Origin: Gemmatimonadota bacterium
Lineage (GTDB): Bacteria; Gemmatimonadota; Gemmatimonadetes; Longimicrobiales; Gaopeijiaceae
NCBI GenBank assembly: GCA_003248075.1
Contig: QJYK01000282.1
Span: 1-37,335, forward strand
Length of the DNA: 37,335 bases
Reading direction: 5' to 3'
In this document: one piece after another, positions 26,257 to 34,176 of the stretch
Position numbering within the stretch: the first letter of the stretch is position 1
Layout of the letters: the number at the start of each line of letters is the position of its first letter
Notes under the pieces: model-generated
Seen by the model: only the letters and a program-made list of their open reading frames with translations
Databases searched by the model: none
What the model was told of the DNA's origin: nothing
Position numbers and translations under genes: made by a program

Positions 26257-26876
26257 TTTCGATACTCCAGGAGGTGCCTGGCGAGGACGGACGGGTCCCT
26301 CTTGACGCGCGCCAGGATCAGGGCGCCCTCGAAGACCGTGTATGCGAGGTCGGCCAGCGTGTCGGCGTCGGTGTCGACACGGATGGCGTGCCGATCCATG
26401 GCCTGTCGGATCTTCCCCCCGACGCGCTCCCGCCAGTAGGCGACCGCCTCCCCGATGAGATCCGTGGTGGATTCGTCGAAGAGCCCGGCCTCGTACGAGA
26501 AGGAGGCGAACAGGCAGCCCCTGGCGGGGTTGTCCGCCGCCTCCAGCATCTCGATGTACAGGCCGAAGAATACGAGGAGCTGCTCCAGCGGATCGCGCGC
26601 GAGACGCTCCGCCCGCTCCATGAAGGCGTCGGTGATCGCCCGGTCCTCGTGAGCGTGTCGGACCAGCAGCTCCCGCGCGAGCTCGTCCTTCGTAGGGAAG
26701 TGATAGAAGAACGTCCCTCTGCTGATGCCGGCTCCGACCAGGATGTCCTCGATCGACGTCCCGGCGAATCCTCGCTGCAGCACGAGCGCGTGCGCCGTGT
26801 CGAGGATCTTCGTGTGAGTCACGCTCCCGTCCCTGGGCAACGGCTTCTCCGGTTTCAGGGTTCCGGCACGAAACAT
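26196..26876 (-). CDS. TetR-family transcriptional regulator
   Basis: A 226-residue protein. The N-terminal helix-turn-helix is clear: ILDTAHALVLQRGFAGTSIEDILVGAGISRGTFFYHFPTKDELARELL (residues about 24-71). The ligand-binding domain follows, with the C-terminal region typical of the AcrR/NemR-like group. It faces the TPR gene at 27033. An imperfect palindrome TACCGATTGGTA (26876-26887) touches its own start codon, and a similar sequence lies at the transcription start of the TPR gene, so it probably represses both. Its last 61 bases overlap the 3' end of namZ on the other strand. Confidence 0.93.
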   Translation of the reverse strand: MFRAGTLKPEKPLPRDGSVTHTKILDTAHALVLQRGFAGTSIEDILVGAGISRGTFFYHFPTKDELARELLVRHAHEDRAITDAFMERAERLARDPLEQLLVFFGLYIEMLEAADNPARGCLFASFSYEAGLFDESTTDLIGEAVAYWRERVGGKIRQAMDRHAIRVDTDADTLADLAYTVFEGALILARVKRDPSVLARHLLEYRNYLELAFGVTAAVEPPVDSP

Positions 26877-26887
26877 ACCGATTGGTA
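26876..26887. promoter_or_regulatory. TetR operator candidate 1, at the tetR start codon
   Basis: TACCGATTGGTA is an imperfect palindrome with 10 of 12 positions symmetric. It overlaps the first base of the tetR start codon on the minus strand. It matches candidate 2 at 9 of 12 positions when that site is read on the minus strand. Confidence 0.5.
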
Positions 26888-26958
26888 GAACAATTGGAAA
26901 CGCCCGGGAGAATGTTGCCTACGTCGCACGCGCTAAACTCGATATTCATCCATGGGTG

Positions 26959-26988
26959 TTGACATGTAGGCAGGTCTCGTTCTAGGAT
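26959..26988 (+). promoter_or_regulatory. Sigma-70-type promoter of the TPR gene
   Basis: A perfect -35 TTGACA (26959-26964) is followed after 18 bases by the -10 TAGGAT (26983-26988). Transcription would start near 26995, inside the second TetR operator candidate. The stretch is markedly AT-richer than its surroundings. A Shine-Dalgarno-like GGAG occurs before the ATG at 27033. Confidence 0.65.
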
Positions 26989-26997
26989 ATTTAGACT

Positions 26998-27009
26998 GAC
27001 TGATCGGTA
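26998..27009. promoter_or_regulatory. TetR operator candidate 2, over the TPR gene transcription start
   Basis: GACTGATCGGTA, read on the minus strand TACCGATCAGTC, shares TACCGAT and the following GT with candidate 1. It begins 10 bases after the -10 hexamer, where a bound repressor would block initiation. The flanking ACTGACTGATCGGT resembles known TetR-family sites. Confidence 0.55.
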
Positions 27010-27032
27010 TAGATAACCTGGAGAGAGAGAGC

Positions 27033-28700
27033 ATGATCTCGTCCTACCGTCCCGGCATCGTCCTGGCCGTCGCGCTACTCCTCGGGGGCACGGGCCGGGC
27101 TGCATCACAAAGCCACGGTCACGATCACACGGGGGCAGCCCCGGATGGGCAGTCGCTGCCGCTCCGTTCGGATCTCGGGAGACACCACCGCACCATCACG
27201 ACCGGGTCGGAGATGGCCCAGGCGTATTTCGATCAGGGCCTCAGGCTCCAGTACGCGTTCAACCACGCCGACGCCATGCGCTCCTACGAGGAGGCCCTCA
27301 GAAGGGATCCGCGTTGTGCCATGTGCTGGTGGGGAATCGCATTGGCCTCCGGTCACAACATCAACGCCCCCATGACCGACGAGGAGGCCAGCCGGGCCTA
27401 CCGGGCATCGCGCGAAGCGTTGAGTCTTTCCTCGGTGGCTTCGAGCGACACCGAGCGGGCGCTCATCGCGGCGCTCGCCGAGCGGTACGCTCCCGAGCCG
27501 GGGGAGAGCCGAGCCGCGCTGGACTCCGCCTATGCCCGGGCCATGGCCGGCCTCGCGGAGGTGTACCCGGACGACTCCGATATCCTGACGCTCTACGGGG
27601 CGGCGCTGATGAACCTGAGTCCGTGGAACTACTGGGACGGAGCCTGGGCTCACCGGACACCGCGCGAGGGCACACAACACATCTTGGACGTCCTGCGGGG
27701 GGCACTCGCCATCGCGCCGGACAATCCGGGGGCCTGCCACTACCTCATCCATCTGGTGGAGGCCGCTCGGCCCGAGCAGGCGGTGGACTGCGCGGACCGC
27801 CTGGCGGCGCTGATGCCCGGCGCCGGCCACATCGTGCACATGCCAGGCCACATCTACATCCGCGTCGGTCGCTACGCGGACGCAGTGCGGCAGAACGAGC
27901 ACGCCGTGCACGCGGACGAATCGCTCATGATGGACATGGGTTCGATGAATTCGCTCTACACGGGTGCGTACTACCCGCACAACTATCACTTTCTCGCCTT
28001 CGCCGCGACCATGGCGGGCATGAGCGAGAAGGCACTCGAGGCGTCACGGGCCGTGGCTCCCAAGGTGCCACCGGATGTCGCCCGGGACGTCTACTGGATC
28101 CAGAATGCGGTGGTCCTTCCTCAGCTCACGTTGCTCACGTTCGGACGCTGGGAGGAAGTCCTTGCGGAGCCCTCGCCCCCGGCCGAGCTCCTCCAGGCAT
28201 CGATCCTTTCGCAGTACGCGCGAGGAACCGCCATGGCTGCACTTGGACGCTTCGACCAGGCCCACCAGATCCTCGACGAGATCACCGAACGGGCCGCTCG
28301 CGTAGGTGGGGAGCCGGCGATGAACCCCGTGCCGCACATCTCACCGCTCGTGCTGGCGGGAGAGATCGCGCTTCGTACCGGCGACGCGTCAGCGGCGGTG
28401 GAGCGTTTCGCCGCGGCCGTCGCCATCGAGGATGCGCTGCTGTATGACGAGCCGCCTCTGTGGTACTACCCGATTCGCCAGTCCCTCGGTCGAGCGCTCC
28501 TGGAAGCCGGCCGCGCCCGGGAGGCGGAGGGCGCCTATCGTGCGGACCTCGACAAGTTCCCGGAGAATGGTTGGTCGCTCCTGGGGCTGACGCTCAGCCT
28601 CGAGGCCCAGGGGAAGGAAGCGGAGGCGGCGTCGGTGCGGGTACGCTTCGAGCGGGCCTGGGCGTCCGCCGACGTCAGGCCGACAGGATCGCGGTTCTGA
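27033..28700 (+). CDS. Exported tetratricopeptide-repeat protein
   Basis: A 555-residue protein. A signal peptide (about residues 1-26) is followed by a short His-rich segment (SHGHDH). TPR-like helical pairs run through the rest, for example AYFDQGLRLQYAFNHADAMRSYEEALRRDP and the C-terminal ALLEAGRAREAEGAYRADLDKFPENGW. A strongly conserved block HIVHMPGHIYIRVGRYADAVRQNEHAVHAD (residues about 269-298) marks a family of uncharacterised exported TPR proteins. The role is probably protein-protein interaction in the periplasm. The gene is driven by a strong promoter with a TetR operator at the start site, so it is probably inducible by a small molecule sensed by TetR. GGAG lies upstream of the ATG. 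Confidence 0.9.
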   Translation: MISSYRPGIVLAVALLLGGTGRAASQSHGHDHTGAAPDGQSLPLRSDLGRHHRTITTGSEMAQAYFDQGLRLQYAFNHADAMRSYEEALRRDPRCAMCWWGIALASGHNINAPMTDEEASRAYRASREALSLSSVASSDTERALIAALAERYAPEPGESRAALDSAYARAMAGLAEVYPDDSDILTLYGAALMNLSPWNYWDGAWAHRTPREGTQHILDVLRGALAIAPDNPGACHYLIHLVEAARPEQAVDCADRLAALMPGAGHIVHMPGHIYIRVGRYADAVRQNEHAVHADESLMMDMGSMNSLYTGAYYPHNYHFLAFAATMAGMSEKALEASRAVAPKVPPDVARDVYWIQNAVVLPQLTLLTFGRWEEVLAEPSPPAELLQASILSQYARGTAMAALGRFDQAHQILDEITERAARVGGEPAMNPVPHISPLVLAGEIALRTGDASAAVERFAAAVAIEDALLYDEPPLWYYPIRQSLGRALLEAGRAREAEGAYRADLDKFPENGWSLLGLTLSLEAQGKEAEAASVRVRFERAWASADVRPTGSRF

Positions 28701-28706
28701 TGCCCG

Positions 28707-28745
28707 CGTGTGGGGGGGAGGGCCGCCGGCCCAACCCCCCTCACG
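28707..28745. terminator. Bidirectional hairpin between convergent genes
   Basis: The gap between the TPR stop and the convergent lipoprotein stop is filled by a long hairpin. CGTG pairs with CACG, GGGGGG with CCCCCC and GGGCC with GGCCC around a GCC loop, 15 pairs in all with one mismatch and one small internal loop. There is no T-tract on either side. It probably terminates both transcripts. Confidence 0.55.
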
Positions 28746-29144
28746 TCATCGACAGCCGGCCGATTCCGAGGGCTGGGAGGCGATCTGGAGCTCGAGCCGG
28801 TCGCCCGGGTCGACCCTGAGGCGCTCCGTGTAGCAGCGGTCCCCCGCCAGGAGGTCGAACTCGAGTCGGAGGTCTTCAGACATGGTCCAGGGCAGGACGA
28901 AGACCTCCTCGCGCTTTCCGATGACGACCCCGAGGCGCCGGCGCCGTCCGTCCTGGATTAGGGCCCAGACCGTGGCGTCACTGAAGTTCAGGTTGATGAC
29001 GCGGATCTCGATCTCCATGCGCTCGGCGGGGTCCTGGCTGAACGGGTTGGGCGATCCGGACCCGGAACCGCTCGCGCAGGCGGTCGCCAGGACGGCCAAG
29101 GCGACCGTGCCCCATGCGTTCACTCGGGGGTTCCTGTTTCCCAT
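28746..29144 (-). CDS. Small lipoprotein, second of a tandem paralogous pair
   Basis: A 132-residue protein. The lipobox TACA places the lipidated Cys at about residue 23. A Gly/Ser-rich linker follows, then one beta-rich domain of about 85 residues starting ERMEIEIRVINLNFSDATVWAL and ending RLRVDPGDRLELQIAS. Every block has a counterpart in the gene upstream (see 29169-29570). The family is unknown to me. The ATG at 29144 has GGAGAG five bases upstream, and the gap to the upstream stop is 24 bases, so they form one operon. The gene is convergent with the TPR gene and ends at the shared hairpin. Confidence 0.8.
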   Translation of the reverse strand: MGNRNPRVNAWGTVALAVLATACASGSGSGSPNPFSQDPAERMEIEIRVINLNFSDATVWALIQDGRRRRLGVVIGKREEVFVLPWTMSEDLRLEFDLLAGDRCYTERLRVDPGDRLELQIASQPSESAGCR

Positions 29145-29168
29145 GGCCTCTCTCCCGTTCTTCTCGTC

Positions 29169-29570
29169 TCAGGTTTTCCCGGAGATGCACAGCGAGGCGT
29201 AGAGCTCCGTAGGGATGCGAACCCACACGCGGTCACCGGGATCCACGTGCATGGGGCGGACCGAGCACGACCCTCCTCCGACGAGGTGGATCTCGAATTC
29301 GAGAGGGACGGAGAAGCTCCACCTGAGGGTGAAATCCTTGTCCGACTTTCCCGTCACCTCCCCGAGGCGCACGCGCTCCCCGCCGCGTACCGCATGGACC
29401 GTCGCGTCGTTGAAGTTCTGGTTCTCCACCCTGATGCGGATGCGCTCCTGTGTGCGACTTCCGCCGGCGAACGGGCTCCGTGCCTCGCTGCGGCCGAAGC
29501 AGCCGGCCACGGACGACGCGAGCAGCGCGGCCAGCAAGACACGGGCGAGGGAACGGACGGGTACGCTCAC
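29169..29570 (-). CDS. Small lipoprotein, first of a tandem paralogous pair
   Basis: A 133-residue protein. The signal ends in the lipobox VAGC with Cys24. The domain runs from ERIRIRVENQNFNDATVHAV through LGEVTGKSDKDFTLRW and LEFEIHLVGGGSC to MHVDPGDRVWVRIPTE. The shared pattern NxNFxDATVxA...RLGxVxGK...LEFxxxxxGxxC...VDPGDRxxxxI with the downstream gene shows tandem duplication. It is probably exposed in the periplasm or on the outer membrane. The start is a GTG at 29570 with a near-ideal AGGAG seven bases before it. A -10-like TATTGT lies at 29600-29605 on the same strand. Confidence 0.82.
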   Translation of the reverse strand: MSVPVRSLARVLLAALLASSVAGCFGRSEARSPFAGGSRTQERIRIRVENQNFNDATVHAVRGGERVRLGEVTGKSDKDFTLRWSFSVPLEFEIHLVGGGSCSVRPMHVDPGDRVWVRIPTELYASLCISGKT

Positions 29571-29766
29571 TGGGCTCTCCTGACAGGGTCGGCGCCGCTA
29601 CAATACCCGCACCTGCGATCCGCGATCCGGGGCCGCGGCACCCCGTGCGGATTTGCCCAAGTCGCGCGGAACCCCGATCATCTCGCGCGCCGATGACCGG
29701 CCCACCGTCCCACGGCGATCCTCGGCCCGCCGGGGGGTTCGAGGTCCACGAGCTCGGAGACCTGCA

Positions 29767-32016
29767 ATGTTGCGCCACAGTAGGATACGTCGGGCAGCCC
29801 CGATTCTCACCGCCACCGTGCTGATCGGCTCGGCCCCGACGCAGTCGTCCGACGACACCCTGCTCGGCTTCACCGCCGAAGGCTCGCGGGCGCAGCGCGA
29901 TCTCGAGCGGCGCTTCGACGAGCGCTTGGACGCAGGGAACCTCCGGGAGCGCCTCCGATACCTGACGCGGCATCCCAACCACATCGGGTCGCCGGGCGGG
30001 AAGGAGAACGCGGAGTGGATCGCCGCTCAGTTCCGGGCCTGGGGTTTCGACACGCGGATCGAGGAGTACCGAGTGCTCTTCCCGACTCCTCGCGAGCGCG
30101 TGGTCGAGGTCGTCTCACCGAGTCGGGTGCGCTTGAAGCTCGAGGAGCCGACGGTGAGCGAGGACGCGACCTCGGGAGTCAAGCGCGACCGGCTTCCGTC
30201 CTACAACGCGTACTCGGCCGACGGTGACGTGGAAGGGGAGGTCGTGTACGTCAACTACGGCATCCCGTCGGACTACGACGAGCTGGCGCGCCGCGGCATC
30301 GACGTCAGGGGAAAGGTCGTGCTGGCGCGTTATGGCGGCTCGTGGCGGGGCATCAAGCCCAAGGCGGCTGCGGAGCGTGGGGCGATCGCCTGCCTGATCT
30401 ACTCCGACCCACGGGACGACGGGTACTTCCAGGGCGACGTGTATCCCGAAGGGGCGTACCGCATGGAGCAGGGCGTCCAGCGCGGCTCCGTGGCCGACAT
30501 GCCCCAGTACCCGGGGGACCCGCTCACGCCCGGGGTCGGCGCTACGCCGGAGGCCCGCCGGCTCGATCGCGACGAGGCACCGACGATCATGAAGATCCCG
30601 GTGCTTCCCATCTCCTATGGAGATGCACGTCCCATCCTTGAGGCCATGTCAGGGCCTGTGGCGCCGCAGGCGTGGCGTGGCGCGCTGCCTTTGACCTACC
30701 ATCTCGGGCCGGGACCCGCTCGCGTTCACGTGAAGCTCGCGTTCGACTGGAACCTGGTTCCTGCCTACGACGTGATCGCCTCACTCGAAGGGTCCACGTA
30801 CCCCGACGAGTGGGTCGTGCGCGGCAACCACATGGACGGCTGGACCTTCGGTGCAGGCGATCCGCTGTCGGGCATGGTCGCGCTCATGGAGGAGGCGAAG
30901 GCGATCGGCGAGCTCACGGCGACCGGCTGGCGGCCCAAGCGGACCATCGTCTTCGCCGGCTGGGACGGGGAGGAGCCGGGGCTCCTGGGATCGACCGAGT
31001 GGGCGGAGGACCACGGGCCCGAGCTTCGGGACAAGGCGGTCGCCTACCTGAACTCGGATGGCAACGGCCGAGGCTTCCTGTCGGTCGAGGGGTCGCACCA
31101 GCTCGAGCGCTTCGTCAACCAGATCGGTGCAGACGTGACCGACCCGGAGACGGGGGTGACGGCGCTCGCGCGCGTGAAGGCGCTCATGGCCGTTCGGGGC
31201 GCGCCGGCCCCCACCGGCGATCTGACGATCTCCCCCCTGGGGTCGGGCTCGGACTACACGCCCTTCCTCCAGCATCTGGGCATCGCCTCGCTGAACATCG
31301 GCTATGGAGGCGAGGGTGGCGGCGGCTCGTACCACTCGATCTTCGACTCGTTCGACCACTATACCCGCTTCGGAGACCCCACCTTCGAGTACGGGATCAT
31401 GCTCGCGAAGACCGGCGGCCGCGCCACGCTCAGGCTGGCGGAGGCGGACGTGCTTCCGTACCGGTTCACGAGCCTTTCGGAAGCGATCGACCGTTACCTG
31501 GGGGAGGTGGCGGAGCTCGCCGACCGGATGCGGACGGATACCGAGCGGCAGCACCGACTGCTCGACACGCGCGCGTACGAGCTGGCGGCGGACCCGACGG
31601 AGACGTGGGTTCCGCCCGCGCGGAAGGAGCCGGTGCCTCACCTGAACTTCGCGCCGCTCGAGAACGCGGCGGATCGACTCGGCGATGCGGCGAAGGCATA
31701 CGACGCCGAGCTCGCGGAGCGGATGGAACCGAACGGAGTGGACCCGGCGACGGCCCGGAGGCTGAACGAGCTGCTCCAGGGCATGGAACAGCGTCTCACC
31801 CGGGAGGACGGACTGCCCCGCCGCCCCTGGTTCCGTCACCAGATCTATGCGCCCGGCTTCTGGACGGGGTACGGCGTCAAGACGCTTCCCGGCGTGCGGG
31901 AGGCCGTCGAAGAGCGGGATTGGGGGACGTTCGATCTGTTCGTGCGGGAGATCGCCGCGGCCCTGGACCGGCTCAGCGACGGGCTGGAAGAAGCGAGTCG
32001 GATGCTGGGTGGCTGA
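29767..32016 (+). CDS. M28B peptidase, glutamate carboxypeptidase II-like
   Basis: A 749-residue protein with an N-terminal signal (about residues 1-26). It has the full GCPII/PSMA plan: a PA domain about 140-290 (GEVVYVNYG, GKVVLARYGG, RGAIACLIYSDP), the zinc-peptidase domain, and a helical dimerisation domain at the C-terminus. Zinc ligands are His355 (NHMDGW), Asp365 (GAGDPLSGM), Glu402/403 (DGEEPGLLGS), Asp431 (SDGNGRG) and His523 (SYHSIFDSFDHY). Family members cleave C-terminal residues such as glutamate or release N-terminal residues. The ATG at 29767 has GGAG eight bases upstream. Longer in-frame starts lack signal-like sequence. It converges on the selenoprotein gene. Confidence 0.94.
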   Translation: MLRHSRIRRAAPILTATVLIGSAPTQSSDDTLLGFTAEGSRAQRDLERRFDERLDAGNLRERLRYLTRHPNHIGSPGGKENAEWIAAQFRAWGFDTRIEEYRVLFPTPRERVVEVVSPSRVRLKLEEPTVSEDATSGVKRDRLPSYNAYSADGDVEGEVVYVNYGIPSDYDELARRGIDVRGKVVLARYGGSWRGIKPKAAAERGAIACLIYSDPRDDGYFQGDVYPEGAYRMEQGVQRGSVADMPQYPGDPLTPGVGATPEARRLDRDEAPTIMKIPVLPISYGDARPILEAMSGPVAPQAWRGALPLTYHLGPGPARVHVKLAFDWNLVPAYDVIASLEGSTYPDEWVVRGNHMDGWTFGAGDPLSGMVALMEEAKAIGELTATGWRPKRTIVFAGWDGEEPGLLGSTEWAEDHGPELRDKAVAYLNSDGNGRGFLSVEGSHQLERFVNQIGADVTDPETGVTALARVKALMAVRGAPAPTGDLTISPLGSGSDYTPFLQHLGIASLNIGYGGEGGGGSYHSIFDSFDHYTRFGDPTFEYGIMLAKTGGRATLRLAEADVLPYRFTSLSEAIDRYLGEVAELADRMRTDTERQHRLLDTRAYELAADPTETWVPPARKEPVPHLNFAPLENAADRLGDAAKAYDAELAERMEPNGVDPATARRLNELLQGMEQRLTREDGLPRRPWFRHQIYAPGFWTGYGVKTLPGVREAVEERDWGTFDLFVREIAAALDRLSDGLEEASRMLGG

Positions 32017-32046
32017 GCGGACGTCGGAGCCGCACCCCGGCCCGGC

Positions 32047-32664
32047 TCAGCCTGCCGGATCCGCGTCCGACAGCTCCGACAACGCTGCCAGGATGTCGTC
32101 GTTGGTCGGACGGATCTTGTAGTTGATCTCGATGAACTTCCAGCGCACCACGCCCTGGCGGTCGATGACGAAGACCGTCGGGTGGGGGATCGGTCGGGCC
32201 TGGGGGTCGTGTTGGTTCAGCAACCCGTAGCGCGCGATCACCGCGTGGTCCGGGTCGGAGATGAGTGGGAAGTCCAGCACACGCCCGTCCTGCTGGGCTA
32301 CCCGCTCGATCATCATGCCCTGGTGCTCGCGATCGTCGATGGACAACGCGAGGATCTCGGTCCGTTCGCGCTGTGCCGGCGTCAGGAGGTCTCTCAGCTC
32401 ACCGAGCTGACTCGCGCACCACGGTCACCAATGGCCTCGATAGAAAACGAGCACCACGTCCTTGTGGCCGCGGAACTGGGAAAGGCGGACGATGCCGTCC
32501 CCATAGGACCGCAGCGCGAAATCCGGCGCCACGTCGCCCAGCGTGACTCGCCCGGTATCGACGGGGGGGAGGTCCCGTCCGTCCATGGGTCCGAGGCGAC
32601 CCTCGGCGCCACACGCGGCCGAGGCGAGCACGGTGGCCAAGACCAGGCCGCGGATCGAGATCAC
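32047..32664 (-). CDS. Redoxin (AhpC/TSA superfamily) selenoprotein with Sec-Pro-Trp-Cys site
   Basis: The frame from the GTG at 32664 to the stop at 32047 encodes 205 residues if the TGA at 32425-32427 (codon 80) is read as selenocysteine. A signal-like N-terminus has a possible lipobox Cys18 (ASAAC). The thioredoxin-fold region begins VAPDFALRSYGDG; then FYRGHW-U-PWCASQLGELRDL, where relatives have FYRGHWCPxC. All later blocks are intact: LALSIDD, FPLISDPDHAVIARYGL, PHPTVFVIDRQGVVRWKF. So Sec80 and Cys83 form a UxxC pair. In PrxQ-like alignment Cys83 is the peroxidatic position and Sec80 the partner. Its GTG overlaps the matB stop (GTGA), with GGGAG upstream. A C-to-A mutation or sequencing error would give the same TGA, but the hairpin and intact frame argue otherwise. 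Confidence 0.85.
32394..32410 (-). promoter_or_regulatory. Bacterial SECIS-like hairpin after the TGA
   Basis: On the minus strand TCAGCTC pairs perfectly with GAGCTGA around a GGT loop. The loop begins 21 bases after the TGA, inside the 16-37 base range reported for bacterial SECIS elements, and its first base is G, as those elements require. GGT nearer the TGA can also pair with ACC beyond the hairpin to lengthen the structure with internal loops. Confidence 0.7.
32425..32427 (-). other. In-frame TGA predicted to encode selenocysteine
   Basis: The TGA is codon 80 of the redoxin gene and takes the place of the first Cys of the CPxC motif. It is the only in-frame stop between the start at 32664 and the true stop at 32047. 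It is followed by CCG TGG TGC, so the site reads U-P-W-C. Confidence 0.82.
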
Positions 32665-34163
32665 GGCATGTCTCCCGAAAAGAGGTCGCGAACGCGTGGC
32701 TTCTGCACCTTGCCCATGGCGTTCCGCGGGAAGTCGCCCACCACGAGGAACCGCCGCGGGAGCTTGTACGACGAGAGCCGGTCGACGGCCCACGTGCGCA
32801 GGTCGTCCAGGTCCAGGCCCCCGGGGGCGTCGGAGGTGACCGCCGCCGCGACCACCTCCCCCCACGTCTCGTCCGGCAGTCCCACCACCGCGCAGTCGCG
32901 CACCGCGGGATGCTGACGAAGGACGTCCTCAATCTCCAGCGCGGACAACTTGTAGCCGCCCGACTTGATGATGTCCACCGAGAGGCGCCCGAGGATGCGG
33001 TAGTAGCCGTCCTCGAGCACCGCCATGTCACCGGTGCGGAACCAGCCGTCGACGAAGGAAGCCTCCGTCACGTCGGGTCGTCGCCAGTATTCGCGGAAGA
33101 CCCCGGGACCCCGGACCTGGATCTCGCCCGGCCGTCCCTCGCCCGCGACGACGGTCCCGCCTTCGTCGACCAGTCGGATCTCGACGCCGGGAAGCGGACG
33201 TCCCACCGCGCCGGGGCGGCGCTCGCCGACGAGCGGATTCGAGAGGCCCATGCCGATCTCGGTCATCCCGTAGCGCTCGAGCAGCCGCTGCCCGGTGAGC
33301 CGCGTCCAGGTCTCGTGGACTGCGGCCGGCAATGCTGCGGAGCCGGAGACCATGAGGCGCATGGACCGAAAGCCCTCGGCCACCCGTTCCCTGCGCGCGG
33401 GCTCCATGGCCTCAAGGGCCCGGATGAGCTTGACGTAGATCGTGGGGACGGCCATGAACACCGAATACGCGCCGTCCGCGACACGGTCGAGGGTCGCGTC
33501 GAGATCGAAGGCGGGGAACGTCTCGACGGTCGCTCCCGACCACAGGGCGCAGCTGAGCACGTTCACGATACCGTGCACGTGATGCAGGGGCAGGAAGAGG
33601 GGGATGCGATCGTCGGAGCGCCATCCCCATGCGTCCACGAGGGTGGCGATCTGTGATCGGATCGTGGCGTGGGTCGACACGACCCCTTTGGGTCGGCTGG
33701 TGGTGCCGCTCGTATAGAGAATCATGGCCCGCCGGTCCTCGGACACGACGGGGAGTGGGGCGGCGGGTGCGGCGAGCGCACCTCCGACGTCGCGCAGCGG
33801 GACGCCCAGGCGTGCGCACAGAGGCTCCAGGCGCGGCCTCAGCGCCGCGGGGGCGAGCGCGGCGGTGACGTCGGCGTCGGTGAGCACGTGCTCGAGCTCG
33901 GGCTCGGTCGCCGCGGTGCTCAGGGGAACCGCGACGCCACCCGCGCGCCAGACGCCCCATTGGACCGTGACGTACGCGAAGCTCCCCGGCACCAGGAACG
34001 CGACCCGTGCCTCGCCGAGATCGCTGACTCCCCCCAACAGGGAGGAGCCCAAGGCCGCCGACGCCTCGAGCAGCTCCGCGTACGTGTACGCGCGACCCCC
34101 GTCGACGACGGCCACCGCCTCGGCATGTCCGGAGGCCCGTCGGATCAGCTCGATGCCGCTCAT
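32661..34163 (-). CDS. matB: Malonyl-CoA synthetase-like AMP-binding acyl-CoA ligase
   Basis: A 500-residue ANL-superfamily ligase. The P-loop is YTSGTTSRPKG (150-160), the A5 motif is ERYGMTEIGMGLSNP (about 296-310), the A8 hinge is GRLSVDIIKSGGYKLS and the catalytic lysine is Lys485 in NAMGKVQK. The ERYGMTEIGM.LSNP string is characteristic of MatB and ACSF3 malonyl-CoA synthetases. It would convert malonate, CoA and ATP to malonyl-CoA, AMP and pyrophosphate in the cytosol. It lies 13 bases downstream of madM, which supports malonate as substrate. Its stop overlaps the redoxin start. Assignment to malonate rather than methylmalonate is inferred from the transporter. Confidence 0.88.
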   Translation of the reverse strand: MSGIELIRRASGHAEAVAVVDGGRAYTYAELLEASAALGSSLLGGVSDLGEARVAFLVPGSFAYVTVQWGVWRAGGVAVPLSTAATEPELEHVLTDADVTAALAPAALRPRLEPLCARLGVPLRDVGGALAAPAAPLPVVSEDRRAMILYTSGTTSRPKGVVSTHATIRSQIATLVDAWGWRSDDRIPLFLPLHHVHGIVNVLSCALWSGATVETFPAFDLDATLDRVADGAYSVFMAVPTIYVKLIRALEAMEPARRERVAEGFRSMRLMVSGSAALPAAVHETWTRLTGQRLLERYGMTEIGMGLSNPLVGERRPGAVGRPLPGVEIRLVDEGGTVVAGEGRPGEIQVRGPGVFREYWRRPDVTEASFVDGWFRTGDMAVLEDGYYRILGRLSVDIIKSGGYKLSALEIEDVLRQHPAVRDCAVVGLPDETWGEVVAAAVTSDAPGGLDLDDLRTWAVDRLSSYKLPRRFLVVGDFPRNAMGKVQKPRVRDLFSGDMP

Positions 34164-34176
34164 ATCCCGTGGCGCC

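Noticed and set aside
32011-32052. Eight-base inverted repeat GGCTGAGC/GCTCAGCC and a GAGCCG/CGGCTC stem between the M28 and redoxin genes, possibly a terminator
   Set aside because: Most of the symmetry comes from both genes ending in GGC TGA. No T-tract or longer stem is present, so evidence for a terminator is too weak.
32425-32664. The redoxin gene as a pseudogene with a nonsense mutation
   Set aside because: The single TGA falls exactly at a Cys position known to be replaced by Sec, the frame is intact on both sides, the start is coupled to matB, and a SECIS-like hairpin follows. It cannot be fully excluded without the rest of the genome.
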